From positions 1 to 64,000 of the forward strand of contig CAKZSI010000019.1 in assembly GCA_937918935.1 (NCBI GenBank): DNA of 64,000 bases, in the 5' to 3' direction. The stretch comes from an uncultured Chloroflexales bacterium. GTDB lineage: Bacteria > Chloroflexota > Chloroflexia > Chloroflexales > Chloroflexaceae. Under the pieces are notes generated by a model. The model was not told the origin of the DNA and did no database searches. It worked only from the letters and a program-made list of their open reading frames with translations. This document shows, piece by piece, positions 23,625 through 32,674 of the stretch; positions within the stretch are counted from its first letter, which is position 1; the number at the start of each line of letters is the position of its first letter. The translations under genes were made by a program, and so were the position numbers.

Positions 23625-25727
23625 TTACCCGTCGCCGACCATGCGCGCCGGATCCTGACTGTCAACCAGTTCGCTGGTGGGAGTCAGGCGCGTGTAGGTT
23701 CCGTCGGGATTGAGGATGCGCGCCCGGTAGTTGTCGGCCAGATAGGTCTGTAGCAGCGTATCGTGCACATAGCGCATCAAGGCCGGATCCTCGACCGGAA
23801 AGACGGCTTCGACCCGCCGATCGAGGTTGCGCTCCATCAAATCGGCGCTGCCCAGGTACAGTTGGGGCTGGCCGCCATTGTGGAAGTAGTAGATGCGGTG
23901 GTGCTCGAGGAACGGCCCCACGATGCTCCGGACGCTAATGTTCTCGCTGAGCCCGGGGACGCCGGGGCGGAGGCTGCACATCCCGCGCACGATCAGATCC
24001 ACCCGCACACCGGCCTGTGAGGCGCGGTACAGCGCGTTGATCATCGACGTATCAACCAGCGCATTCATCTTGAAGATCAGCCGTCCATCGCCGAAGGTGC
24101 GTTGCCGTTCGATTTCGCGCTTGATCAACTGTTTCAGGTTGGCGCGCAGAGTGACCGGGGCGACGAACAACTTACGGTAGGTATCCTGGCGGCTATAGGC
24201 GGTCAGAAAGTTGAACAGATCCACCACATCGGCCGTCAGTTCGGGCCGGCAGGTAAGCATGCCCAGGTCGGTATAAATGCGCGCGGTAGAGGCGTTGTAG
24301 TTCCCGGTCCCCAGATGGGCATAGCAGCGAATGCCATCCTGCTCCTTGCGCACCACCAGGGCCAGTTTGGCATGCACCTTCAACCCGAGCAAACCATAGA
24401 CCACGTGCACGCCGGCCCGCTCCATCTGGCGCGCCCAGATAATGTTGTTTTCCTCATCGAAGCGGGCCTTCAATTCTACAACCGCGGTCACCTGCTTGCC
24501 TTGCTCACGGGCGTGCATCAGTGCCTTGACAATCGGCGAATTGCTGCCCACGCGGTAAAGCGTCTGTTTGATGGCCAGCACATCGGGGTCATCAGCGGCG
24601 GCCTGAATGAAGTCGATGATCGGTGAAAAGGAGTGATAGGGGTGATGCAGCAGAATATCGCCATGCTGGATGGCCTCGAAGATGTCAATGTCATCGCGCA
24701 GGGCGTGCGGCAGCACCGGCACATGGGGCGCGTCCTTCAGATCCGGGCGGTCCAGGCGCAGCAGGCTCATCAGGTCGGCCAGGCCCAGGGGGCCTCGCAC
24801 CGTATACACATCGGTCGGGCTGATCTTCAGGTTGGTTACCAGCAACTGCACGATACGCTCGGGCATCGAGCGATCCACCTTCAGGCGCACCACCTCGCCG
24901 AAGCGCCGTCGTCGCACCCCCTGCTCAATGGTGGCCAGCAGGTCATCGGCTTCGTCTTCCTCGATCTCCATATCGGCGTTGCGGATCACCCGAAATGGAT
25001 AGCTCGCCCGCACCTCGACGCCGGGGAACAGGGCGTTGAGATGCGCGGCGATGACCTGTTCCAGCCAGATAAAGCAAGCCTGGCGCCCGGCGGGCAGGTC
25101 GCCAGGCACGTCACACAGATCAGGAGGCAACTGCACCAGGCGTGGTAGCACTTCCGGCACCTTGACCCGGGCGAACAACTCGCCCTTCTCACGATCCTGG
25201 ATCACGACCGCCAGGTTGAGGCTCAGATTCGAGATGAACGGGAAGGGCCGGCTGCTGTCGAAGGCCAGCGGTGTGAGCACCGGAAAGACATGCCGATGGA
25301 AATACGTGTCTACCCATTCACGCTGGCCCGGGTTGAGTTCGCTGTATTCGTAGATGAAAATCCCGTGCGCGCGCAGGTTCGGCAGCAGATCTTCCAGCAA
25401 GAGCTTGCGTTCTTCCTCCAGCAAAGGCAGCAGTTCCCGGCGGATCGCTATGAGTTGCTCGGTTGGCGTAAGCCCATCGGGTGACTGCTTCCGCACCCCT
25501 GCGCTGATTTGCTGCTTGATCCCGCTGACACGGATCATGAAAAACTCGTCGAGGTTCGACGAGAAGATCGCCAGAAACTTGACCCGCTCCAGCAGCGGGT
25601 TGCGTGGGTCACGCGCCTCCTCAAAAACGCGCCGGTTGAACTCGATCCAACTCAACTCACGGTTCAGGTAAGACCGCTCCACGGGTGACAGGGTTACGGT
25701 GTCAACCTGTTGTTCGTCTATGGTCAT
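23625..25727 (-). CDS. ppk1: Polyphosphate kinase 1
   Basis: The 700-residue protein matches PPK1 along its length. It has YLNRELSWIEFNRRV at the N-terminus, and the head domain FFMIRVSGIKQQ. The catalytic core includes HHPYHSF, KQTLYRVGSNSPIV and HAKLALVVR; the latter His-containing region is the likely autophosphorylation site. Further on come YAHLGTGNYN and LIVRGMCSLRPGVPG. It makes polyphosphate from ATP reversibly. I use the ATG at 25727 (GAGGAG upstream) rather than the TTG at 25769. A long leader of about 330 nt precedes it. Confidence 0.96.
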   Translation of the reverse strand: MTIDEQQVDTVTLSPVERSYLNRELSWIEFNRRVFEEARDPRNPLLERVKFLAIFSSNLDEFFMIRVSGIKQQISAGVRKQSPDGLTPTEQLIAIRRELLPLLEEERKLLLEDLLPNLRAHGIFIYEYSELNPGQREWVDTYFHRHVFPVLTPLAFDSSRPFPFISNLSLNLAVVIQDREKGELFARVKVPEVLPRLVQLPPDLCDVPGDLPAGRQACFIWLEQVIAAHLNALFPGVEVRASYPFRVIRNADMEIEEDEADDLLATIEQGVRRRRFGEVVRLKVDRSMPERIVQLLVTNLKISPTDVYTVRGPLGLADLMSLLRLDRPDLKDAPHVPVLPHALRDDIDIFEAIQHGDILLHHPYHSFSPIIDFIQAAADDPDVLAIKQTLYRVGSNSPIVKALMHAREQGKQVTAVVELKARFDEENNIIWARQMERAGVHVVYGLLGLKVHAKLALVVRKEQDGIRCYAHLGTGNYNASTARIYTDLGMLTCRPELTADVVDLFNFLTAYSRQDTYRKLFVAPVTLRANLKQLIKREIERQRTFGDGRLIFKMNALVDTSMINALYRASQAGVRVDLIVRGMCSLRPGVPGLSENISVRSIVGPFLEHHRIYYFHNGGQPQLYLGSADLMERNLDRRVEAVFPVEDPALMRYVHDTLLQTYLADNYRARILNPDGTYTRLTPTSELVDSQDPARMVGDG

Positions 25728-26124
25728 ACGGCGCTTCTCCTCAGGGCGCTTTTTTGCGTTCGGCGCCAATGCTCACCCCTCCCGCGGGAGAGCAATTTCG
25801 GACGTGATTTCCAGGGGTTCAAGGTGTGTGTTTCGAGAACGTAGCGCAGAATGGCACGCTCTAGAGTGGTGCAATGCCAGTGAACGTGCTTATCGTCTGG
25901 CGCGGTAATCCTGGTGGATGCGGCGGGAGGGAGCATAGCCGCAAGTGCCCATCACGACCAGATGCTCAAGCCATACGAACCTGTGATACGCAGCAATTCG
26001 GGCCTCGCTGCATTGAGTGGCAAGCCTCATTTCTGTATCACGGATTTTTCATAGGTACGCCTGGTAGTATAGCCAACGCTGCCGCTGTAGGCAAGGGGGT
26101 GTGCGGTAACGGTCAGCGCAGCGG
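25728..26124. other. 397-bp leader/intergenic region before ppk1
   Basis: No convincing gene is present. If the promoter at 26066-26094 is right, nearly the whole gap is a 5' leader of ppk1. It is less GC-rich than its surroundings and has no family A repeat. Confidence 0.5.
26066..26094 (-). promoter_or_regulatory. Predicted ppk1 promoter
   Basis: On the minus strand TTGCCT (26094-26089) and TATACT (26071-26066) are 17 bp apart. The transcription start would be near 26059, about 330 nt before the ppk1 start codon. Confidence 0.6.
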
Positions 26125-26895
26125 TCAGGAACCCTCTTCCAGGCCCCACTCACGCAACACTTCCAGCCAGTGATGGCTGGTCAGATCCATGTGCACCGGT
26201 GTCAGGCTCACATGGCCCTCGGCCACGGCAGCAACATCGGTGCCATCGTCGGCGTGATCCTCGGGTTCTGAGCCATCGATCCAGTAATACGGCCGGCCCC
26301 GGGGATCGTGGCGCACCACCAGTTCATCGCGGTACGAACGGCGACCCAGGCGCGCGATGCGAATGCCGCGCACTTCCTCCGGTGGGCGCGGCGGTACGTT
26401 GAGGTTCAGCAACACGCCCTGAGGCAGACCCCGCTCGCGCACGCGCTGCACCAGCCGTACCAGCGCCGCCTGAGCCGCCCTGAAGTCCCAGGGGGCGTTT
26501 CTGGACCGGAGTTGCGACACTGCGACGCCCGGAACCCCGAACATGATCCCTTCCATGGCCGCGGCGACCGTGCCCGAGTAGAGCAGGTCGGTCCCCAGGT
26601 TCGCGCCCAGGTTGATTCCCGAGACCACCAGGTCGGGCTTGCGCGGCAACAGGCCCATAATCGCCAGCGCCACGCAATCGGCCGGCGTGCCGTCGCAGAT
26701 CAGGGCGGGGCTGCCGTCGGGGAGCGCGCCTTCCCAGGCCCGCAGCGGGTCGAACAACTTCCGATAGTGGCCCGCCGCGCTCCAGTTACGCTCAGGGGCC
26801 ACCACGGCTACCTCTCCCACCTGGCTCAACGCCGCGCGCAGGGCCACCAACCCTTCGCTCTGATAGCCATCGTCGTTTGTGATAAGAATGTACAT
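26125..26895 (-). CDS. surE: 5'/3'-nucleotidase SurE
   Basis: The 256-residue protein begins MYILITNDDGYQSEG with the metal-binding NDD. It also has VVAPERNWSAAGH, VVSGINLGANLGTDLLYSGTVAAAMEG and a C-terminal segment with VSLTPVHMDLT. These are the standard SurE blocks of a metal-dependent nucleoside monophosphatase of the cytosol. It lies upstream of ppk1 in the same direction but with a separate promoter between them. Confidence 0.95.
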   Translation of the reverse strand: MYILITNDDGYQSEGLVALRAALSQVGEVAVVAPERNWSAAGHYRKLFDPLRAWEGALPDGSPALICDGTPADCVALAIMGLLPRKPDLVVSGINLGANLGTDLLYSGTVAAAMEGIMFGVPGVAVSQLRSRNAPWDFRAAQAALVRLVQRVRERGLPQGVLLNLNVPPRPPEEVRGIRIARLGRRSYRDELVVRHDPRGRPYYWIDGSEPEDHADDGTDVAAVAEGHVSLTPVHMDLTSHHWLEVLREWGLEEGS

Positions 26896-27144
26896 ACTGA
26901 GGTGAAAATAGCCCCTGCCTGGGAGGACGCCGCCCTCTCAGCCCCTTTTAGAGCGGGGCACAACCGCGATCCCCCGAGTAAGAGGGTCCGGCAGGGCGGC
27001 GCCTTTCCGGGAACATCCGTTTTCCATTCCGTCGTTGTGCGGGAAACCTCCATGGGGCCTGAGGTGATGATAGCCACCTGGAGGGGCATGGAGAAACCCG
27101 GTTTCCCCATGCCCCTCCTCGGAAACCGGTCTACCCGCCGGGGA
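26896..27144. repeat. Repeat-bearing gap upstream of surE
   Basis: The 249-bp gap holds a family B-like palindrome near 26917-26938 and a family A copy (GAGAAACCCGGTTTCCCC near 27091-27108). No gene is seen. Confidence 0.65.
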
Positions 27145-28404
27145 TCACTCTTTCGGGAGATCCATGTCGCTCAGGCGCACCGTCTTACGCCCCTGGAACT
27201 TGATGGTCTTTTGCCCCTCGCTGGAGAGTTGCCCGCTCTGCTCCAGATTCTTGATCTCCTGCTCCATCGTCTGGGCCAGTTCGAGTTCGCCCTGGTTCAG
27301 CAGCCGCGTCACGGCGCTCTTGAGTTTCTGGGTGGCGCCGGCCACATCGCCCTGGGCCAGATCCTGCAGCGCCCGTGTCTGCAGCTTGAAGGCGCTCACC
27401 TTCTCAACCACGTTCATGACGCCGGGATGGACCTGCTGGAGTTGTTGGGGATCATCGGTAAAGGTGAGCAGCACATCCACGCGGTTCTTTTCGCCGCTGC
27501 GTCCCAGCGCCGGTACGTCGTAGCTTACCTCGGCCTGCCCGATGCGATAGGTGCCGGCGGGGCGCTGGTCCACCAGCAGTTCGACCAGGAGGGTCCGTCC
27601 CGCGCCGGTTTCAAGCTCACCGAGGGGCACGCTGACCTCGCGATCGGAGAGGGGCCGGTACCCCAGGTTGCTGATAAGCGGGAGCACCTGCCACACTGCC
27701 CGGGGGGTAATGCCCTGGACCAGCCGCAGGTTCAGGGTGGCGTTCTGCACGGCGACGCTCTGGGCCCGTTGCACCGTGTTGCGGAAGTACTCGGTGATCT
27801 CGTCGGGGCGCGCGATGTAATCAGCGGTGCCACCGGAGCGATTGGCCATTTCGATCAGCAGGTCCTCGTTCCAGTCCTGGCCGACGCCGAGGGCGGTAAT
27901 CGGCACGCCGAGGCGCCCGGCGTCATCGGCGCGCAGGAGGCACTCGTTTTCGTTTTCAGTCTGGCCATCGGTCAACAGCACCAGGCGCCGGATGGCCCCT
28001 GAGCGGTCGCGGTTGATCTCGCGAAGCGCCCGATCAACCGCCGGGGCAATCTTGGTGCCGCCGGCATCGCGGATGCGCGCCACGCGCTCTTTGATCGCCC
28101 GCCGGTCAGTCACCGGCGCCGCGGGTACCAGCACCTCGGTACGGTGGTCGAAGATCACGATCGACGCGATATCCTGCGCGTCCAGCAGGTCAATCGCCAT
28201 ACTGACCGCCTGGCGCACGCGTTCGATCTTCTCGCCCTTCATCGAGCCCGAACGGTCGAGCACGAACCCGACATTCACCGGCATCCGCACCTGAGCGACG
28301 ACCTGCGTCGGTTGCACTTCGATCAATACATAAGCAACCTGCGCGGTCTGCGCTGGGAGGTACGGGCGCGCGAGGGTTGCGCGCAAAGTTACTTCACCGG
28401 CCAT
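27145..28404 (-). CDS. VWA-domain protein
   Basis: The 419-residue protein has a von Willebrand A domain with the MIDAS motif DRSGSMKG (D50-x-S52-x-S54), the later Thr/Asp sites GGTKIAPAVDRAL and LLTDGQTENE. A beta-sandwich-like region follows, then a helical C-terminus (about 330-419). There is no signal peptide or TM segment, so it is probably cytosolic. Similar proteins bind metal-dependent partners; nothing nearby identifies one. The C-terminal Gln/Leu-rich helices could mediate assembly. Confidence 0.88.
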   Translation of the reverse strand: MAGEVTLRATLARPYLPAQTAQVAYVLIEVQPTQVVAQVRMPVNVGFVLDRSGSMKGEKIERVRQAVSMAIDLLDAQDIASIVIFDHRTEVLVPAAPVTDRRAIKERVARIRDAGGTKIAPAVDRALREINRDRSGAIRRLVLLTDGQTENENECLLRADDAGRLGVPITALGVGQDWNEDLLIEMANRSGGTADYIARPDEITEYFRNTVQRAQSVAVQNATLNLRLVQGITPRAVWQVLPLISNLGYRPLSDREVSVPLGELETGAGRTLLVELLVDQRPAGTYRIGQAEVSYDVPALGRSGEKNRVDVLLTFTDDPQQLQQVHPGVMNVVEKVSAFKLQTRALQDLAQGDVAGATQKLKSAVTRLLNQGELELAQTMEQEIKNLEQSGQLSSEGQKTIKFQGRKTVRLSDMDLPKE

Positions 28405-28711
28405 ATGCGCTCCTCTCCGCTCGCGCTATCCCGCGCTGGCGGAGCCGTGATCCGTCCATATTGCCCCGCCGGAGCCGCGCTTCGACCCTGCGATGGCGCG
28501 GCTCCGGCTTTACAGTATAGCATGTTCGTTGCTCGCTCCTGGTTAGTCGGTAACGTATGGCAGGGCCTGTGCAATGTTCCTGGGGTAAGCCCCAAAACCC
28601 GGTTTGTTGGTGGTTCTGGCTGCGCTGGCAAACTGCCAACAAACAATCCCTTGAAGCGGCGCAACCAATGTTTCGGCCCACCGGGCGCGACCCGGAGGTT
28701 CGGACGCAATA
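28405..28711. repeat. 307-bp noncoding gap
   Basis: It contains an inverted repeat TTTGTTGG...CCAACAAA (about 28601-28645) and a family C half-element (GCGCAACCAATGTTTCGGCCC near 28660-28681). TATACT on the minus strand (about 28515-28520) may be the -10 of the VWA gene, with no clear -35. No gene is seen. Confidence 0.55.
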
Positions 28712-30028
28712 CTACTCAGCGTCCCGCGATGGCTGCTGCGACTCGGAGATCAACACCTTGTCCACCCGCAGCCCGTCCATGTCCACCACTTCAAAGCGCC
28801 ACTTGTCCCAGTGTACGATCTCGCCGGTACTGGGGATCTTTCCCAGCAGGCTTATGACAAAGCCGGCGAGCGTATCGAAGCGGTAGGTCTCCTCTTCCGG
28901 CAGTTCCTCTACGTCGAGGAGCGTCTTGACCTCGTCAATTGCCAGCGTACCTTCCACCAGCAGCGAACCGTCTTCCCGGCGCACCACTGGTGGGCTTGTG
29001 GCTTCATCGAACTCGTCGGCGATCTCACCGACGATCTCTTCAAGCACATCTTCCAGGGTGACGACTCCCTCGATCCCACCCAGTTCGCCCACCACCAGCG
29101 CCATATGGCGGTGACTCTTGCGGAAGGTGGCAAGGAGCGCGAAGGCGCGGCTGTTCTCTGGCACATAGAGCGGCGGTGAGACCACTTCGCGCACGCATGC
29201 GCCCTCACCCTTGCGCCGGTAGAGCATCAGCAGATCCCGCACGTGGACCACGCCGACGATCTGGTCGGGCGAGTCCTGGTAGACGGGGAAACGTGAGTAG
29301 CCGCTTTCCAGCACCCGATCGAGCACCTCGCCCAGCGTGGCATCGGCCTCGACCATCTCCACATCGCGTCGAGGAGTCATAATATGGCGCACGGCGCGGT
29401 CGCTGAACTTGAAGATGCTCTCGATGAACTCGCGCTCCTGAGGTTCAACCGTCCCCTCCTCGGCACCCTCGCGCACCAGGGCGCGGATGTCCTCCTCCGT
29501 CACCTGGGCCTCCGGCGCGTTTCCCAGCCCGATGACCCGCAGGACCAGTTGGGTGGAAGCCGAGAGCAGGACCACAATCGGGCTGGTCAGGCGGGCGATC
29601 AGGATCATCGGCTGGGCCACCAGCGTGGCGTACAACTCGGCCTTGAGCAGAGCCACCCGTTTGGGCGCCAGTTCACCGAAGACCAGGGTGAGATACGTGA
29701 TCAGCAAAACCACGCCGAAGAAGGCCACCTGATCGGCATACGCGCCGAGCCACGGCCACTCTCGAATGAACGGAGCAATCTGTCCCGCGATGCGGGCGCC
29801 ACCGAACGCGCCGGTCAGAATGCCGATCAGGGTGATCCCGATCTGGACGGCTGAGAGGAACCGGTTGGGATCATCCTGGAGTTGAAGCGCGGCCATGGCG
29901 CCCCGGCTGCCATCTTCAGCCTTTTGCTCGAGCCGGCCACGCTTCGCTCCAAGGATGGCAAGTTCCATACCCGCGAAGACGCCGTTGGCGAAGATCAGCG
30001 CCAGAATGATCGCGATCTCAAATACCAT
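28712..30028 (-). CDS. CNNM/CorC-HlyC family membrane protein with CBS pair
   Basis: The 438-residue protein has an N-terminal DUF21/CNNM membrane domain with about four TM helices (to about 190). A CBS pair follows (MTPRRDVEMVEADATLGEVL and later YVPENSRAFALLATFRKSHRHMALVVGELGGIEGVVTLEDVLEEIVGE-type blocks), then a C-terminal CorC-HlyC domain (from about 345). Relatives are implicated in Mg/Co efflux. It is a single gene in its direction, between repeat-rich gaps. Confidence 0.93.
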   Translation of the reverse strand: MVFEIAIILALIFANGVFAGMELAILGAKRGRLEQKAEDGSRGAMAALQLQDDPNRFLSAVQIGITLIGILTGAFGGARIAGQIAPFIREWPWLGAYADQVAFFGVVLLITYLTLVFGELAPKRVALLKAELYATLVAQPMILIARLTSPIVVLLSASTQLVLRVIGLGNAPEAQVTEEDIRALVREGAEEGTVEPQEREFIESIFKFSDRAVRHIMTPRRDVEMVEADATLGEVLDRVLESGYSRFPVYQDSPDQIVGVVHVRDLLMLYRRKGEGACVREVVSPPLYVPENSRAFALLATFRKSHRHMALVVGELGGIEGVVTLEDVLEEIVGEIADEFDEATSPPVVRREDGSLLVEGTLAIDEVKTLLDVEELPEEETYRFDTLAGFVISLLGKIPSTGEIVHWDKWRFEVVDMDGLRVDKVLISESQQPSRDAE

Positions 30029-30323
30029 GGTGTGCCCAGCGCTGCGTGGCCAGGCCGCTGCGCTGAGAATGCTCCTTCCTTACAAGTACTCTGGAGTGGA
30101 AATGGACCCCAAACGGGAGGCTTTGGGAGGGCGCCGCCCTCCCAGGAAAACGCTTTTGCATCCCGTTGTTGCGCGGCACAGGCATGCCGCGCCCTCGGTT
30201 GGGGCGAAAAACCTTTTGCCCGAACTGGGGCGCCTGCGTCATTCCTCAGCCTGCCCGGGAACGCGATTGCGCTAACCGAGAGGGTTGCGCGCAGCGAAGG
30301 CGCCGCACCAACCAGCCATCCTG
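30029..30323. repeat. Noncoding gap with family B palindrome
   Basis: A clean family B palindrome (TGGGAGGGCGCCGCCCTCCCA near 30125-30145) lies in a 295-bp gap between tpiA and the CNNM gene. No gene is supported. Confidence 0.65.
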
Positions 30324-31076
30324 CTACCGATAGTGCACGATGCGCAGGAAGCTGTCAGCCTTGAGCGAGGCCCCGCCAACCAGCGCGCCGTCAATATCCG
30401 GTTGAGCCATGAGGTCGTCAATGTTGTCCGGTTTCACGCTGCCACCGTACTGGATGCGCACCGTCTGGGCGACTGTGTCCCCGTACAACTCGGCAAGGGT
30501 GCGGCGAATAGCCAGATGCATCGCCTGAGCGTCGGCGGGGGTGGCAGTGTCGCCTGTACCGATGGCCCAGATCGGCTCATAGGCAATCACCACATCGGCC
30601 ATCTGCTCGGCGCTGACCCCCTCCAGCGCGGCGCGCACCTGGCCCGTCACGACTGGCTCGGCGTCGCCCGCATCACGCTGCGGCTTGCTCTCCCCCACGC
30701 AGACAATCGGGCGCAGCCCGGCGGCCCGGGCGGCGTGGAGCTTGCGGTTGACGCCGGTATCGCTTTCACCAAAGTACTGCCGGCGCTCGCTGTGACCAAT
30801 AATCACATAGGTGCACCCCACGTCGAGCAGCATGCCAGGAGCGATTTCACCGGTGTAGGCCCCTTCACGTTCGTGGTACACGTTCTGCGCTCCCAGGGCC
30901 ACGCTTGTGCCCACCAGCAGCGGGCGCACGGCATAGAGCGCCGTAAAGGGCGGACACACCACCACCTCGCGATCGTTTCCGACGTTGAGCCCGCCGAGCA
31001 GCGCCTTCACCAGTTCGACGGCCTCACCCACGGTCTTGTACATCTTCCAGTTTCCGGCGATGATCGGTGTCCGCAT
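30324..31076 (-). CDS. tpiA: Triosephosphate isomerase
   Basis: The 250-residue protein has all TIM landmarks: PIIAGNWKMYKT (catalytic Lys), YVIIGHSERRQYFGE (catalytic His), VIAYEPIWAIGTG (catalytic Glu) and IQYGGSVKPDN. It is a cytosolic glycolysis/Calvin-type enzyme. It follows the M50 protease gene by 27 bp, so the two probably share a transcript. Confidence 0.97.
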   Translation of the reverse strand: MRTPIIAGNWKMYKTVGEAVELVKALLGGLNVGNDREVVVCPPFTALYAVRPLLVGTSVALGAQNVYHEREGAYTGEIAPGMLLDVGCTYVIIGHSERRQYFGESDTGVNRKLHAARAAGLRPIVCVGESKPQRDAGDAEPVVTGQVRAALEGVSAEQMADVVIAYEPIWAIGTGDTATPADAQAMHLAIRRTLAELYGDTVAQTVRIQYGGSVKPDNIDDLMAQPDIDGALVGGASLKADSFLRIVHYR

Positions 31077-31103
31077 AGTTGCACCCTCCTAGCTGCCCAG
31101 GGA

Positions 31104-31736
31104 TTACACCCGAATCACGAAGGTCAACAGCAAGCCGATGGCCACGGTCACCCCGAACACCCTCCAGTCCCACGCCAGCACCCTGGCGCCGTCGAAGGGG
31201 CCAGCGGGGATCATGTTGAACAGGCCAATCCAGGCGTTGATGCTGTACCCAATCCGCAGGACCACCTCGAGGGGCAGCCCCGGCACCGCGATCCCTGGTG
31301 GGATGAGCCACAGCGCTACCAGAGAGAGGACGGCCAGCCCCAGGTTGCTCGCGGGGCCTGCCAGGGCGATCAGGCCACTCTGGCGCGGGGTGAGGTAGCC
31401 CTGGTGCCACACTGCCCCGGGCGCGGCGATGAAGACCCGCAGAAATGCCACGGCAATCGAGATCAGCAACCAGGGATTATTGGCCACGAAATGGGCCGTC
31501 GCGCCGAAACGTCGCGCCACCATACGGTGCGCCAGTTCGTGCGCCACGAAACCCACGCCGCAGGTCAGGGCCGCAGCAAGCAGTATGGGCCAGAAGGCCG
31601 GGTTGAGCACCTGCCCGCCCATCAGATAGATGGCAAATGCCAGGGACGTGCCGCTCCAGGCCTTCAACAACTCAAGCGGCTCGTTCTTGCCTCGCAGGCC
31701 GATGTCATCGGCCGGAGGGGTGAAAATATCTCGCAC
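31104..31736 (-). CDS. Site-2-type M50 zinc metalloprotease
   Basis: The 210-residue polytopic membrane protein has the zinc motif HELAH within VGFVAHELAHRMVARRFG. The third ligand is in FNMIPAGPFDGARVL, where the usual LNLLPxxxxDG reads FNMIPAGPFDG. It has about five TM helices and no CBS domain. The start is GTG. The family cleaves membrane-embedded substrates, often anti-sigma factors; several anti-sigma genes occur in this window but none is adjacent. Confidence 0.9.
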   Translation of the reverse strand: MRDIFTPPADDIGLRGKNEPLELLKAWSGTSLAFAIYLMGGQVLNPAFWPILLAAALTCGVGFVAHELAHRMVARRFGATAHFVANNPWLLISIAVAFLRVFIAAPGAVWHQGYLTPRQSGLIALAGPASNLGLAVLSLVALWLIPPGIAVPGLPLEVVLRIGYSINAWIGLFNMIPAGPFDGARVLAWDWRVFGVTVAIGLLLTFVIRV

Positions 31737-32041
31737 GCGCTGCCCTTCTCCCTCTCCAGATACCTGCTACCACTTATTGTTATTGCCGTGCATTGTAGCA
31801 TATCGCAGCGTGAAGAGGCGCGAGGGCTGTTACCGAAGGCAAGGTTGATACACTGGCTATAGGGCAAGCCTCAAAGCCCACGATGCCCATATCGGGCAGC
31901 CTGGCCGCTCCAAACCCCACCCTGGGAGGCAGACATTGCATCAGCTCCGTCACTGAAGGGTTACATCGCAGTTACCCAGTTGAAGGCGCTACCATCCTAT
32001 ACTCCTGCCGTACACGCTAGCGTAGTAAACAGGAGGCCAAC
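31737..32041. other. 305-bp divergent intergenic region
   Basis: The region lies between divergent genes (M50 protease to the left, sigma factor to the right). TATACT occurs at about 31998-32003 on the plus strand, about 40 bp before the sigma gene, without a clear -35. No gene or repeat is recognised. Confidence 0.45.
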
Positions 32042-32596
32042 GTGACCGCGCCATCGCTGCACAACGATCTGATCCGTCGCGCCCGGGCCGCCGACCCTGA
32101 AGCCCTCAGCGCCATTTACGAGCACTACGGCCCGGCTATCTATCGCTACATTTATTTCCGGGTGGGTGATGCAGAACTGGCCCGCGACCTGCACAGTGAA
32201 GTCTTCGTGCGGGTGCTGGAGGGGATTGACCGCTATGAGGATCGCGGGTGGTCGATCAGCGCCTGGCTCTACCGTATTGCCTATGCGCGCACCATTGATG
32301 CGCTGCGGCGGAAGGAGCGCCACGCGCAGGTCAACCTGGAACCGTGGGATCTCTCTGGCGACGGACCCGACGAGGCGTTGGACGAGCAACTCAACCGCGC
32401 CGCTCTGCAACGCGCCTTTCCGCGCCTGTGCCCCAATCAGCGCAGGGTGCTCACCTTGCGTTATATCTACGGGCTAGCCCTGGACGAGACGGCGCGCCAG
32501 ATGGGCCGTAGCGTTGGCGCGATCAAATCATTGCAGCACCGCGCCATCGAGAACCTGCGCCGCCTGGTGCTGGAGGATCTGGGCGAGGCAGAGTAA
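32042..32596 (+). CDS. RNA polymerase sigma-70 family (ECF-like) factor
   Basis: The 184-residue protein starts with GTG preceded by AGGAGG. Region 2 is visible as SAIYEHYGPAIYRYIYFRVGDAELARDLHSE-type sequence with GWSISAWLYRIAYARTIDALRR. Region 4 follows (LCPNQRRVLTLRYIYGLALDETARQMGRS, VGAIKSLQHRAIENLRRLV). No anti-sigma factor is adjacent, so control may be at its own promoter or by a distant partner. Confidence 0.92.
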   Translation: MTAPSLHNDLIRRARAADPEALSAIYEHYGPAIYRYIYFRVGDAELARDLHSEVFVRVLEGIDRYEDRGWSISAWLYRIAYARTIDALRRKERHAQVNLEPWDLSGDGPDEALDEQLNRAALQRAFPRLCPNQRRVLTLRYIYGLALDETARQMGRSVGAIKSLQHRAIENLRRLVLEDLGEAE

Positions 32597-32674
32597 TGGG
32601 GAACCGCTCCGCTTGAGGAGAGGGTATGGGAGGGCCTGGCCCTCCCATACCCTCTCCTGAGACCCTCATTGAAG
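32597..32674. repeat. Family B palindrome downstream of sigma gene
   Basis: TGGGAGGGCCTGGCCCTCCCA (about 32628-32648) is a perfect palindrome between convergent genes and may serve as a bidirectional terminator. Confidence 0.6.

Noticed and set aside
26308..28002. A 564-codon open frame on the plus strand across surE and the VWA gene
   Set aside because: It is the antisense of two well-recognised genes; Gln/His/Ala-rich low-complexity composition is typical of reversed high-GC coding DNA.
30285..31862. A 525-codon plus-strand frame over tpiA and the M50 protease
   Set aside because: It is antisense to two clear genes, with no recognisable motif.
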